Assembly (NCBI GenBank): GCA_016711225.1
Contig: JADJTK010000040.1
Span: 1-45,799, forward strand
Length of the DNA: 45,799 nt
Direction of reading: 5' to 3'
From: Opitutaceae bacterium
GTDB taxonomy: Bacteria; Verrucomicrobiota; Verrucomicrobiia; Opitutales; Opitutaceae
Shown here piece by piece: positions 30,610-41,730 of the stretch (its first letter is position 1; each line of letters opens with the position of its first letter). The notes beneath the pieces were generated by a model. The model was given only the letters and a program-made list of their open reading frames with translations. It was not told the DNA's origin and did not search any database. The translations under genes and the position numbers were made by a program.

Positions 30610-31242
30610 ATGAGTACCTCCGCGCCCGACGCCGCACCGGCCCAACGTCCCAACCCGCTCAAGCGCCTCTACCAATGGGTGCTGCATTGGGCGGATACGC
30701 CCTACGGTCTGCCGGCCTTGTTCACCCTGTCGTTCGTGGAGTCGTCGTTCTTCCCGATCCCGCCCGACGTGCTGCTGATCGCGCTGTGCATGGGCGCGCC
30801 AAAGAAGTCGTTCAAGTTCGCCGGCTGGTGCGCCCTGGCCTCCGTGCTCGGCGGCATCGGAGGCTACTACATCGGCTACCTCGCCGAGCCGCTCGGCCGC
30901 TGGATCATCTTCGACCTGCTCCACTACGGGGCCGCTTGGGACAAGGTAGCAGAACTCTACGGACACAACGCCTTCCTCGCGATCCTCGCGGCCGCCTTCA
31001 CTCCAATCCCGTACAAGGTATTCACCATCGCCGCCGGGGTCTTCCACGAACAGGTGCCGCTGCTCACCCTCATCGGGGCCTCGGCGCTCGGCCGCACCGG
31101 CCGGTTCATGCTGGTGGCCGGGACGTTTTTCTTCTTCGGCCCCCCGGTGAAGCGCCTGCTCGACAAGTACCTCGAGTGGGCCGCCCTGGGCCTCTTCGGC
31201 CTGGGCGTCGCCGGGTTCCTGGCGATCAAGTATCTGTTCTGA
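30610..31242 (+). CDS. DedA/VTT-family membrane protein (YqaA-like)
   Basis: 210 residues with several membrane spans. The SNARE-associated/VTT pattern is visible: ALFTLSFVESSFFPIPPDVL near the N-terminus, the glycine-rich stretch GGIGGYYIGYLAEPLGR, and FTPIPYKVFTIAAGVFHEQV with the re-entrant F-x-P-(I/V)-P motif, followed by GRTGRFMLVAG. Members flip lipids or carrier lipids across the inner membrane. The ATG at 30610 lies only a few bases past the terminator hairpin, so transcription probably needs read-through or a promoter inside the upstream gene. Exact substrate unknown. Confidence 0.9.
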   Translation: MSTSAPDAAPAQRPNPLKRLYQWVLHWADTPYGLPALFTLSFVESSFFPIPPDVLLIALCMGAPKKSFKFAGWCALASVLGGIGGYYIGYLAEPLGRWIIFDLLHYGAAWDKVAELYGHNAFLAILAAAFTPIPYKVFTIAAGVFHEQVPLLTLIGASALGRTGRFMLVAGTFFFFGPPVKRLLDKYLEWAALGLFGLGVAGFLAIKYLF

Positions 31243-31284
31243 GCGTACCCATTCGCTCGAGCCCCACGCCGCGCTCGCGCGTGC

Positions 31285-31397
31285 GACCAACGGCCATCCG
31301 AATCTAGGCGTTGCGTAGCGGCGCGGCTTGCGCTGTCCGGGACCAGAAGCGGTTCCGCTACGTGACGACAGATTCTGGAAACGAAGGCACGTTGGTA
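31285..31397. repeat. 113-bp imperfect palindromic element, copy 2
   Basis: Shares with 5489-5603 the core GTAGCGGCGCGGCTT at one end, GAAGCGGTTCCGCTAC at the other, and the right end CAGATTCT-GAA-CGAAGG-ACGTTGGTA in the same order. Its left end reads ACCAACGGCCATCCG, imperfectly inverted to the right end. The inner arm is partly degraded (CTTGCGCTGTCCGGGACC), so this copy looks older. No heptamers flank it. Confidence 0.7.
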
Positions 31398-31407
31398 GGA
31401 GTCCTCA

Positions 31408-31425
31408 TGGGGGCGAAGGCCCCCA
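31408..31425. terminator. 7-bp GC hairpin between convergent DedA and recJ genes
   Basis: TGGGGGC, loop GAAG, GCCCCCA. No T-run on either strand. May end transcripts from either side. Confidence 0.3.
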
Positions 31426-31583
31426 GCCAGCCGAGCGCGATCGGAGCTTGGAAGGAGTGACAGAAAGATTGATGGAGGTCAGCGCGCTCGCACGCGCTCG
31501 GAGAAACTCCCGCCGTGAGGCCCAGGCCAATCCTAGCAGGCGCGTGCGACCACGCATCTACGACAAGGCAGCCGCTCGCCCCC

Positions 31584-33317
31584 CTACTCCGCCAGACGCC
31601 AGTCCAGCAGTTCGAGTTGGAGCAGCTTGCGGCCGTTGAAATGATTCCAGACCAACTCGAAGGCCAGATCCACCCGCTTTCCCGTGGGCGGCAACCGGTC
31701 AGCCATCTTCCAGGCCACGCCGAAGAGGCGGCGGCCCTGGGCGTCGTCGAGCTGGAAACGGAAATGCTGTTCCTTGAAGATCTCCGGACGCTTGCCCAGC
31801 ACCGCGCCGGCCACTCCGAACACCGGCTTCGGGTTGCCCTGGCCAAATGGATGCAGCAGCTCCAGCTCGCCCATCAGATGCTCGTCGAGCGTCTCGAGCT
31901 CCACCCACGCGGCGATCTCCACGGTGTGGTCGAGCGTGCGCCCAACTAGCCGGGAGGCCACGGCCGCGTTGAACAAGGGCCGAAACTCTGCCACGCGCTC
32001 GCGCGCCAGCGACACGCCCACGGCCATCGGATGACCGCCCCAGCTGCCCAACAGCGCGTTGCACTCCCCCAGTGCCTCCACCAAATTGATGCCGAAGACA
32101 CTGCGTCCGGAGCCCTTGGCCGTCTCGCCCTCGCGGCCGAGCACGATGCAGGGGCGGTGAAATTTTCGCGACACCCGGCTGGCCACGATACCGACCACGC
32201 CGGGGTGCCAGCTATCGTCGTAGAGCACGATGGCGGTGTCGCCGGCATAGAGCTGCTCGACCTGCCGCTCGGCGTCCTCAGTGATGCGACGCTCGATCTC
32301 CTGGCGCTCTCGGTTGAAGCCGTCGAGCTGGCGGGCCGCCTCGAGGCAAAACGTACGATCCTGGCTGAGGATCAGCTCGACGGAGACGGCCGCATCAGCG
32401 AGCCGGCCGCTGGCGTTGATGCGCGGGCCGAGGCGAAACGAGATGTCCACCGGGTGGATGCCGTTCATGCGGTCAATGCCGCTCACGTCCATCAGGGCGA
32501 CCAGGCCCGGGCGGGTGGTCTGCTCGAGTATGGAGAGACCATGTTTGGCCAGGATCCGATTCTCCCCGAGCAGCGGCACCAGGTCGGCCACGGTACCCAT
32601 CGCCACCAAGTCGAGGTAGTCGCGCAGCTTGATCGCCTGCGCCACAGGATGGCCAACTTCGCGTTGGGCCTTGAGCAGCGCGTGCACCAGCTTGAACACC
32701 AGCCCCACCGTGCAGAGGTTCTGCCAGGCGGGAGCGGCGGTCTCGGGGTGGACGTGCGGATTGATCAGGATCGCCTCGGCCGGAACGGCCTCTTTGGAGC
32801 GATGGTGATCGACAATGATCACATCGGCGCCTCGGGAGCGTAGATACGCCACCTCGGCACAGGAGTTGGTGCCGCAATCCAGCGCGATGAAAAGGTCGGG
32901 GGGGCCCTGCTCGAGCGCGCGGTCGATGGCGTTGCGGCTCAAGCCGTAGCCCTCCTCCAGGCGCAGCGGCACGATGAAGCGCGGCGCGAGCCCGAACTGC
33001 CGCAGAATGCTCACGAGCAACGCGGTGCTGCTCACGCCGTCGACATCGTAGTCGCCCAGGATCACCAACGAATGGTGACCAAGAATGGCCGCCTGCAGGC
33101 GGGCGACGGCGCGGTCGATATTGGCGATACGAAACGGATCCTCCAGCTCCGCCAGGCGCGGTTGCAGGAAGCGCTTAGCCTCGGCCAAGTCGGACCAGCC
33201 GGCGCGCACGAGGATCTCCGCAAGCACCGGGCTGGTCTGCAGGGCGGCCACCAGCCGCGCAACCGCTTCCGCGGGCACGGGTTGATGGTTCCAGCGGTGG
33301 CTTACCGTGGCGGACAT
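31584..33317 (-). CDS. recJ: Single-stranded-DNA-specific exonuclease RecJ
   Basis: 577 residues. It degrades single-stranded DNA 5' to 3' in recombination and mismatch repair. DHH phosphoesterase motifs: ILGDYDVDGVSSTALL (motif I), ALDCGTNS (motif II), IIVDHHRSKEA (motif III, the DHH), NPHVHPE, and AMGTVADLVPL (motif IV). The DHHA1 domain shows SGRSVFGINL and GSWGGHPMAVGVSL, and a C-terminal OB-like domain ends at LLDWRLAE. Metal-binding aspartates and histidines are all in place. It starts 40 bases after secDF in the same direction and is probably the last gene of the yajC-secDF-recJ unit. Confidence 0.96.
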   Translation of the reverse strand: MSATVSHRWNHQPVPAEAVARLVAALQTSPVLAEILVRAGWSDLAEAKRFLQPRLAELEDPFRIANIDRAVARLQAAILGHHSLVILGDYDVDGVSSTALLVSILRQFGLAPRFIVPLRLEEGYGLSRNAIDRALEQGPPDLFIALDCGTNSCAEVAYLRSRGADVIIVDHHRSKEAVPAEAILINPHVHPETAAPAWQNLCTVGLVFKLVHALLKAQREVGHPVAQAIKLRDYLDLVAMGTVADLVPLLGENRILAKHGLSILEQTTRPGLVALMDVSGIDRMNGIHPVDISFRLGPRINASGRLADAAVSVELILSQDRTFCLEAARQLDGFNRERQEIERRITEDAERQVEQLYAGDTAIVLYDDSWHPGVVGIVASRVSRKFHRPCIVLGREGETAKGSGRSVFGINLVEALGECNALLGSWGGHPMAVGVSLARERVAEFRPLFNAAVASRLVGRTLDHTVEIAAWVELETLDEHLMGELELLHPFGQGNPKPVFGVAGAVLGKRPEIFKEQHFRFQLDDAQGRRLFGVAWKMADRLPPTGKRVDLAFELVWNHFNGRKLLQLELLDWRLAE

Positions 33318-33357
33318 GGCGGGCGGAAGCCGCCCCGGGGAGGGGCGGCGCGCAGAA

Positions 33358-35907
33358 TTAACGGGAGGCCTTGCTGGCGCCTTCCCACTCGTAGGTGGGC
33401 GCGATGTCCTTGTGGTCGGTCACATGCTTGCGGTCGCCGCGGTGCCACCAGAAGAACACGGGGCAGGCGATGAACAGCGAGGAGAAGGTGCCGGTGATGA
33501 CGCCGATCAGAAGGGTGAAGGCGATGTCGTTCACATCCCCAGTGGTCACCACCATGAGGGTGATGGCGGTGAGCAGCGTGGTGCCGCCGGTGATGATCGT
33601 GCGCGAGAGGGTCAGGTTGAGCGCACGATTGAGCACGGTGAGCAACGCGCCTTCCGGATCCTTGGCCAGCTCCTCACGGATACGATCGAAGACGACGATG
33701 GTGTCGTTGATCGAGTAGCCGGCGACGAGCAGGATGGCGGCGACCATGGAGGCGTTGAACTGGCGGCCGAAGAGCACGAAGATTCCAATCGTCATGAGCA
33801 GATCGTGCACGGTGGCGATGACCGCGCCCACGCTGTAGCCCATCTCGAAACGGAAAGCCACATAGAGCAGGATACCAAGCAGGGCCAGACCCATGGAAAG
33901 AGCGGCGCTCCATTGGATCTCCTTACCAACCGAGGGACCGATACGCGTCTCGCCCGCGCTCTTGAAACCCGCCTCGGGGAAGCGCTTCTGGATCGTCTCG
34001 ATTACGACCGCGCCCTTGTCGAACTCGGTGGTGCACTTGAGCACCTGCACCCCGGTCCCGAGCTGAGTCTGGTAGGCGAAGGTGGCCTCGCGCACGCTCG
34101 TCTTGACGGACTCGCGGAGTTGGCCGACATCGACCTTCTGGGTGTAGGCGATGGTGAGCTGATCACCACCGACGAAGTCCACGCCGTAGATCTCCTTGCC
34201 CTTGATGGCCACAACCGTCGCCCCCAAGGCCACGATCGCCCAGGAGACGATGAAGGCCGGACGGCCGAGTTTCATGAAATCGAACTTGGTGGCCTGCAGC
34301 ACCGAGAACATCGGCATGCGCTTCATCACGCCGGGAAGGATTAGCACTTGGAGGAACACCTTGCTCACGATCATCGCGGCAAACATCGTGGTGAAGATAC
34401 CGATGGTGAGCGTGATACCGAAGCCGCGCACCGGACCGGTACCGAGCCAAGCCATGATGGCGGCGGTGATCAAAGTGGTGACATTGGAGTCGAGAATGGC
34501 CGACCAGGCCTTCTCGTAGCCCGCCTCCAGCGCGGCCGGCAGGCTCTTGCCCAAGCTCAGCTCCTCGCGCATGCGCTCGAAGATGAGGATGTTCGCGTCC
34601 ACCGACATGGCCAAGGTCAGCACGATGCCGGCGATACCGGGCATGGTGAGAGTGGCCTCGATACCGGGCATCGCCATGACGGCGAGAATGACAAAGACGT
34701 TGGCGCCCATGCCGAGGGCCGCGATCAGACCGCCGTACGTATAGAAAAAGAGGATGAAGCCGATGGTCAGCGCCGTGCTGATCAAGAAGGCGGTCCTGCC
34801 GCTGGCGATAGCATCGTCGGCCAAGGTGGGCCCCACTTCGTATTGCTCGACGACCTTGAGGTCGACGTCGAGCGGGTTGTTGAGCACGTTGGCCAGCTCA
34901 ACCGCCTCGCGCTGGGAGAACTGACCGGTGATCTGGGCCGAGCCGCCGCCGATGCGGTCGTTGATCCGGGGGGCGGAGTAGAGTTTGCCGTCGAGCACGA
35001 TGCCGAGCAGGCGGCCCACATTGGCCCCGGTGACATCAGCGAAACGCTTGGCGCCGGCGTCGTTGAACTGCAGGCGGATCTCGTAGCGGCTGAACATGTC
35101 CACCGCGGGATACGCATCCTGCACGCCTTCGCCGGTCATCTCGGGAATACGTTTCACCGCGTAATAGCGGGTGATCGGACGGCCGTTCTCATCGTCGTCG
35201 TCGGTGGTCATGACGACGTAGCCCGGGGGGATGGCGCTCTGCGGCGGCATGTCCGGCAAACCGGCGAGTTGCGGATGCACGATGCGGAAATCGAGGCGGG
35301 CGGGCTTCTTGAGCGCGCCGATGATCTCGGGGTTCTCCTTGGTGGAAACGCTGGGCAGCTGCACTTCGATCCGGTTCGCTCCGACCGGGCGCACGATCGG
35401 CTCGGAGACGCCCAGTCCGTTGATACGGGTGCCGATGATGTCCACAGCCTTCTCGAGCTGCACCTGCCGCATGCTTTCGTGCTGGGCGGGATCGTCGAGG
35501 GTGGGCGCTTCGAGGGTGAAGGCCACACCGCCGCGCAAGTCGAGGCCGAGGGCGAGGCGCCCCTTGGACTGCTTGAGGAGATAATTCAGGAGGATTTCGT
35601 TGCGCTTCTCGGTATTGCGCAGGGAGTCCTCAAGGCGCACGCCAGGGAAGAACTGGGACAGGTCGAGACGCTCGTCGCGGCCGATGTTCTTGAGGGCGAC
35701 ATAGAGCGACGGGGCGGCCTTGGTTTCCACCTTTTGGCTCGCACGCTCTAGCAACTGGAGGAACTGCGCCCGCTTGTCCGCGGTAGTGGTCGCCTCGCTC
35801 TTGAGGTATTGGTCGAACGGGCGGTCGCTAAAGGGGTACAGGCTGAAGGTCGCCATGAGCAGAATGGCGCCCACCAGGGCTAGTTTCCAGAAGATGCGTT
35901 GAGACAT
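33358..35907 (-). CDS. secDF: Fused protein translocase subunit SecDF
   Basis: 849 residues joining SecD (about 1-530) and SecF (about 540-849) in one chain, as in Bacteroidetes, Verrucomicrobia and Bacillus. The complex uses the proton gradient to pull secreted proteins through SecYEG. SecD motifs: LALGLDLRGGVAFTLEAP, GTRINGLGVSEPIVRPVG, and SVDANILIFERMREELSLGK in the membrane part. SecF motifs: VDFVGGDQLTIAY, LGILLYVAFRFEMGYSVGA, and GYSINDTIVVFDRIREELAK, then SRTIITGGTTLLTA. The N-terminus has a membrane span (LALVGAILLMATFSLYPF) and a long periplasmic part. yajC is 73 bases upstream. Confidence 0.97.
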   Translation of the reverse strand: MSQRIFWKLALVGAILLMATFSLYPFSDRPFDQYLKSEATTTADKRAQFLQLLERASQKVETKAAPSLYVALKNIGRDERLDLSQFFPGVRLEDSLRNTEKRNEILLNYLLKQSKGRLALGLDLRGGVAFTLEAPTLDDPAQHESMRQVQLEKAVDIIGTRINGLGVSEPIVRPVGANRIEVQLPSVSTKENPEIIGALKKPARLDFRIVHPQLAGLPDMPPQSAIPPGYVVMTTDDDDENGRPITRYYAVKRIPEMTGEGVQDAYPAVDMFSRYEIRLQFNDAGAKRFADVTGANVGRLLGIVLDGKLYSAPRINDRIGGGSAQITGQFSQREAVELANVLNNPLDVDLKVVEQYEVGPTLADDAIASGRTAFLISTALTIGFILFFYTYGGLIAALGMGANVFVILAVMAMPGIEATLTMPGIAGIVLTLAMSVDANILIFERMREELSLGKSLPAALEAGYEKAWSAILDSNVTTLITAAIMAWLGTGPVRGFGITLTIGIFTTMFAAMIVSKVFLQVLILPGVMKRMPMFSVLQATKFDFMKLGRPAFIVSWAIVALGATVVAIKGKEIYGVDFVGGDQLTIAYTQKVDVGQLRESVKTSVREATFAYQTQLGTGVQVLKCTTEFDKGAVVIETIQKRFPEAGFKSAGETRIGPSVGKEIQWSAALSMGLALLGILLYVAFRFEMGYSVGAVIATVHDLLMTIGIFVLFGRQFNASMVAAILLVAGYSINDTIVVFDRIREELAKDPEGALLTVLNRALNLTLSRTIITGGTTLLTAITLMVVTTGDVNDIAFTLLIGVITGTFSSLFIACPVFFWWHRGDRKHVTDHKDIAPTYEWEGASKASR

Positions 35908-35980
35908 GTTGGTTCTGTGTTAAAGGGCTGCACCGCGCCGAGACGGCCGCGAGGGGTTGTGCTGGGAAAGCGGGGCCAGT

Positions 35981-36340
35981 TCAGGACGACTTGCTGTCGC
36001 TGTCGCTCTTTTTCTCGACGCCCGTCACGAAGCTCTTGGCGATCTCCACCTTGGTGCTGTCGCCGATGCGCACCACATAGCGGTCGTCGCGCACCGTGAT
36101 CACCGTGCCATAGATACCGCCGGCGGTGAGAATCTCGTCGCCGCTCTTGATCGAGGCGAGCATCTTGGCATGCTCCTTCTGCTTCTTGCGCTGCGGGGCG
36201 ATCATCAAAAACCACATCGCCGCGATGAACAGACCGTAGACGATCAGCATGCCCGTACCACCGCTGAACAGCCCCTTCGGGGCGCCTTCCGGCGCTGCGG
36301 CTTGGGCGAGGAACGGGAGGAGAGCGTGGGAAAGGTGCAT
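35981..36340 (-). CDS. yajC: Preprotein translocase subunit YajC
   Basis: 119 residues. One membrane span (MLIVYGLFIAAMWFLMIAP) is followed by the family signature QRKKQKEHAKMLASIKSGDE, ILTAGGIYGTVITV and VVRIGDSTKVEIAKSFV. It associates with SecDF in the inner membrane. The N-terminal segment before the span is longer than in E. coli (MHLSHALLPFLAQAAAPEGA). The ATG at 36340 is chosen; earlier in-frame sequence overlaps the region read by speA. The tail ends with a Ser/Asp/Lys run (KKSDSDSKSS). First gene of the export block and divergent from speA. Confidence 0.95.
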   Translation of the reverse strand: MHLSHALLPFLAQAAAPEGAPKGLFSGGTGMLIVYGLFIAAMWFLMIAPQRKKQKEHAKMLASIKSGDEILTAGGIYGTVITVRDDRYVVRIGDSTKVEIAKSFVTGVEKKSDSDSKSS

Positions 36341-36496
36341 TTTGTGGATTGCGAAAGGGTGGAGTTCTCGGGAATGAAGTGGCGATTCATCCCGGGCCCC
36401 TCTGCAAATGCAAGCCCAGAGCTTGACGCCGGCCCCACCCCGGCCACCCCTCCCCCCATCGCCACTCACCGCTCAAACCACCGCGCACCCCTTCCG

Positions 36497-38527
<2,031 letters not shown>

Positions 38528-38873
38528 GGCCGAGGGGCCGAATGCGGATTGCGGAATTCGGATTGCGAAATGCCCAACACGAACGCGCCGCGGTTCGAGG
38601 TAGCGGAGTTCGCAAGAACTTCGGCTGCCCGCCGCGCAGCCCAGTTGAGTTCAATCGGCCAACCAGTACCAGAACGTCGGATACCTATGCAAGCCTCCCC
38701 GCCTGCGGGTGGACCGCGTTGCCCTCAACACGGTCGCCGACGCGAGCTGGCGCAGAACGCACCACCGCAACCCAAAACACGATTCTCCCGCCTGCGGCCG
38801 GGATCGAAGTTCCGCCTTCAGCCCGAAGCAGTCCGCAATCCGAAATCCGCAATTACCAAGCCGCGCCGCGGCC
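38528..38873. other. Gap between convergent speA and pfkA, bounded by inverted repeats
   Basis: 346 bases without a gene. Its ends carry inverted 20-base arms (see 38548-38853). Inside are GTTCGCAAGAAC (hairpin) and two near-identical GCCTGCGG segments. No frame has domain character. Confidence 0.55.
38548..38853. repeat. 306-base segment bounded by 20-base inverted repeats
   Basis: Left arm ATTGCGGAATTCGGATTGCG (38548-38567). The reverse complement of 38834-38853 is ATTGCGGATTTCGGATTGCG; 19 of 20 match. The nine-mer CGGATTGCG also repeats directly inside the left arm. It could be a MITE-like remnant or two halves of an extragenic repeat serving as transcription ends for speA and pfkA. Confidence 0.55.
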
Positions 38874-40031
38874 TCAGTCCCCCATGCACGTCGCCACCCG
38901 CCGCGCGGCCTCGACCCACCAGTGGTTCGCCGGCACCACCTTGATGGACTTCGCCACCTTCGCGATCGGCACCGCCACCAGATTGTCCCCACGAGAGGCC
39001 ACCATTTGCCCGAACTTGCCCTCGCGGATGAATTCCACCGCTGCCGTGCCCAGGCGGGTTGCCAGCAACCGGTCGTGACAGGAAGGCGTGCCACCGCGCT
39101 GAACATAGCCGAGAATCGTCACCCGCGCCTCGAGATGGGTGAGCTCCTCCAGCTGCTTGGCCAGTCGCATGGTGTGACCGGCGCGGGCCTTGTCCCAGGC
39201 GGAGAGCGCCTGCTTGGCCGCCTTGCGCGCCACGTCGGTACTCGCCTTGTCGCGCCGGGCCAACAACTGGGTGAGTTCGGTCGCATCCGCCTTGGGCAAG
39301 GCGCCCTCGGCCACGGCCACAATGCTGAAATTCGACCCATGCTCGGAGCGCAGCCGGATCGCCGCAGCCACCTTCTCGACGTCGTACGGGATCTCGGGGA
39401 TGAGGATCACATCGGCCCCACCGGCGATGCCGGCTCCCAGCGCCAGCCAACCGGCGCGGTGTCCCATGATTTCGGCGATGATGATGCGATGGTGACTGTG
39501 CGCCGTGCTGTGCAACCGGTCGAGCACCTCGGTCGCAATGCCCAACGCGGTGTCGAAGCCAATGGTGTCGTCGGTGAGCGCCACGTCGTTGTCGATGGTC
39601 TTGGGCAACGAGACGATATTGAGCCCCTGCGCGATCAGGCGCGCAGCGTTCTTATGCGTGCCGCCGCCGCCAATGCAGACCAGCGCGTCGAGCTTATGAC
39701 GACGATAGGTCTTCACGATCGCCGCGGTCATATCGCGCGTGCCGCCGCCCGCCACGGGCATGCGGTGCGGCTTGTCCCGCGAGGTGCCCAGCACCGTGCC
39801 GCCCAGCGTCAGCATCCCGACCAAGCCGCGCTTGTCGAGGTTCACCCAGCGGTCCTCGATCATACCAAGGAAGCCGTCACGGAACCCGATCAGCTCCCAC
39901 CCGTACTGCCCCACCGCGGTCTTGCCGACGGCGCGAATCGCGGCGTTGAGCCCCGGGCTGTCGCCTCCCGCCGTGAGAATACCGATGCGCTTGATGGGTT
40001 TGGTGGATTTGATGGGTTTGATGGTCGCCAT
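38874..40031 (-). CDS. pfkA: 6-phosphofructokinase (mixed ATP/PPi active-site signature)
   Basis: 385 residues. It phosphorylates fructose-6-phosphate in glycolysis. N-terminal GILTAGGDSPGLNAAIR binds the nucleotide; PKTIDNDVALTDDTIGFDTA holds the catalytic Asp; GHRAGWLALGAGIAGGAD, PEIPYDVEKV and LGYVQRGGTPSCHDRLLA follow. The phosphate-donor loop reads CIGGGGTHKNA instead of GGDGS, so the Asp that contacts Mg in E. coli PfkA is a Gly, and PKTIDND has the Lys more usual in PPi-type enzymes. Donor is therefore uncertain. The N-terminus begins MATIKPIKSTKPIKR, where IKPIK-like units come from a short DNA repeat. Convergent with speA. Confidence 0.93.
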   Translation of the reverse strand: MATIKPIKSTKPIKRIGILTAGGDSPGLNAAIRAVGKTAVGQYGWELIGFRDGFLGMIEDRWVNLDKRGLVGMLTLGGTVLGTSRDKPHRMPVAGGGTRDMTAAIVKTYRRHKLDALVCIGGGGTHKNAARLIAQGLNIVSLPKTIDNDVALTDDTIGFDTALGIATEVLDRLHSTAHSHHRIIIAEIMGHRAGWLALGAGIAGGADVILIPEIPYDVEKVAAAIRLRSEHGSNFSIVAVAEGALPKADATELTQLLARRDKASTDVARKAAKQALSAWDKARAGHTMRLAKQLEELTHLEARVTILGYVQRGGTPSCHDRLLATRLGTAAVEFIREGKFGQMVASRGDNLVAVPIAKVAKSIKVVPANHWWVEAARRVATCMGD

Positions 40032-40239
40032 AGGGAAGCACGCGGAGGATGGGGCGTGGTCGAGGCGACCGCAAACCCGCGGTTGTGAAATTTTGCCGAC
40101 GGCTCCGGCCCGATTGCCGCGACCGGCGCCCTGTCTGCGCATCCCCAATCACTGAAAGCCGTCCCCCGCCCCCGCGATTCATTGGTAAGGCATCGCACCG
40201 CAGACCAATTCCTCCTGCCGCTTGCCGAGACCCGCAGCC

Positions 40240-41451
40240 ATGCCAACACTCTCCCCCATGCCCCCCCGCCCGCTCCTGCCCCTCCTCGTCGCCCTCGCTG
40301 CCGCCCTGCCCGTCGCCCGTGCCGCCGAGCCGCCGATGGCCGACCTCATCCGCGACAACTTCACCTATGCCGGCGCCCAATACTCGACCATGCTCACGAG
40401 GCTCCAGGGCGACCCGCTGCTGCCCCGCACCGCTGCCGCGGGCAAGACGGTGACCGTCGAGCCAGAGGACTGGACCAGCGGTTTTTTCCCGGGCGCCCTC
40501 TGGCTCATTCACGAATACACCGGCGAGGCGAAGTGGAAGACCGCCGCCGAAGACTACACCGGCCGCCTCGAGCGGATTCGCCACTACACCGGCAACCACG
40601 ACATCGGCTTCATGCTTGGCTGCAGCTACGGGCAGGGACTGCGCCTCACCGGCCGGGCCGACTACCGCGCCGTGCTGCTCGACGGCGCCCAGGCGCTCGC
40701 CACCCGCTACCGCCCCGAGGTCGGCCTGATCCGCTCCTGGGACTTCGGCCCCTGGCAGTATCCCGTCATCATCGACAACATGATGAACCTTGAGCTGCTC
40801 ACCTGGGCCGCCCGCGAAGGCGGCGACGCCCGCCTGCGCGCCATCGCCATCAGCCATGCCGACCAAACCCTCGCCAACCACTTCCGCCCCGACGCCAGCT
40901 GCGGCCACCTGGTCGACTACGACCCCGCCACCGGCGCAGTCCTCAAAAAACAGACGTGGCAGGGCATTGCCGACGACTCCGCCTGGGCCCGCGGCCAGGC
41001 CTGGGCGATCTACGGCTACACCGTGATGTACCGCGAGACCCGCCAACCCGACTACCTCGCCCACGCCCAGCGCATCGCCCGATTCATCCTCGACCACCCG
41101 CGCCTGCCGGCCGACAAGATCCCGTACTGGGACTTCGATGCTCGCGACATCCCCGCAGCCCCGCGCGACACCTCGGCGGCCGCGCTGATCTGCTCCGCGC
41201 TGATCGAGCTCAGCAGCTTCGTCGAGCCCGCCCCCGCTCGCGAGTACCTCGCCGTTGCCGAGACCCAACTCCGCTCGCTCTCCTCTCCCGCCTACCGCGC
41301 GCCGGTCGGCGAGAACGGCGGATTCCTGCTTCTGCACGCCGTCGGCCAGTATCCCCAGGGCAAGGAGATCGACGCTCCGCTCGCCTACGGCGACTACTAC
41401 TTCCTCGAGGCGCTCCAGCGCTACCGGGCGAAGCTGGCGGCGGCGAAGTAG
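40240..41451 (+). CDS. GH88 unsaturated glucuronyl hydrolase, secreted
   Basis: 403 residues with a signal peptide (RPLLPLLVALAAALPVARAA). The (alpha/alpha)6 barrel shows WTSGFFPGALWLIHEYTG, HDIGFMLGCSYGQGLRL with the candidate catalytic D121, YPVIIDNMMNLELLTWA with D179, DDSAWARGQAWAIYGYTVMY and AYGDYYFLEALQRY. D121 and D179 correspond to the two active-site aspartates of Bacillus UGL. It hydrates the unsaturated uronic acid at the end of oligosaccharides made by polysaccharide lyases, so it finishes degradation of pectin-like or glycosaminoglycan-like chains. Start at ATG 40240; ATG 40258 is a near alternative. Divergent from pfkA. Confidence 0.93.
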   Translation: MPTLSPMPPRPLLPLLVALAAALPVARAAEPPMADLIRDNFTYAGAQYSTMLTRLQGDPLLPRTAAAGKTVTVEPEDWTSGFFPGALWLIHEYTGEAKWKTAAEDYTGRLERIRHYTGNHDIGFMLGCSYGQGLRLTGRADYRAVLLDGAQALATRYRPEVGLIRSWDFGPWQYPVIIDNMMNLELLTWAAREGGDARLRAIAISHADQTLANHFRPDASCGHLVDYDPATGAVLKKQTWQGIADDSAWARGQAWAIYGYTVMYRETRQPDYLAHAQRIARFILDHPRLPADKIPYWDFDARDIPAAPRDTSAAALICSALIELSSFVEPAPAREYLAVAETQLRSLSSPAYRAPVGENGGFLLLHAVGQYPQGKEIDAPLAYGDYYFLEALQRYRAKLAAAK

Positions 41452-41538
41452 GGATCGGCCGCAGGCTGCGATTCAAAGCTCCTGCGGCGGTTTGGGCAGA
41501 GGCAGCGATCGAAGCCGGCGCGGGCGCAGGAATTGGAG

Positions 41539-41561
41539 GGGCGGTGCTTGCGCCGCCCTTT
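41539..41561 (+). terminator. GC hairpin with short T-run after the GH88 gene
   Basis: GGGCGG and CCGCCC around an eight-base loop, followed by TTTGTG, 88 bases beyond the stop. Weak intrinsic terminator candidate. Confidence 0.35.
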
Positions 41562-41730
41562 GTGCCCGACCCCGTCCGTCCCGGCGGTTCGCCCCTGGTC
41601 CCTCGGCCGAACCGCTCGCCGCGAAAGATTTCGCGCCCGCTCCACTTTGTGCTTTCCTGTGCCCACGGAACCAATCCCCGCCGCGCCGGCCACCACCGGC
41701 CCCCCCGTGCAAACCCGTACGCATTCCAAC

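Larger units (their letters stand above)
31243..31583. other. Gap between the DedA gene and recJ containing palindromic element copy 2
   Basis: 341 bases with no gene. It contains the second 113-bp palindromic element (31285-31397) and a TGGGGGC/GCCCCCA hairpin with a four-base loop (31408-31425). Both flanking genes converge on it. Confidence 0.6.

Noticed and set aside
31408..31425. Firm terminator call for recJ
   Set aside because: Stem is stable, but no T-run follows on the leftward strand, so it is listed only as a weak candidate.
31328..31639. Open frame starting in palindromic element copy 2
   Set aside because: It runs through the repeat and into the opposite strand of recJ; no coding character.
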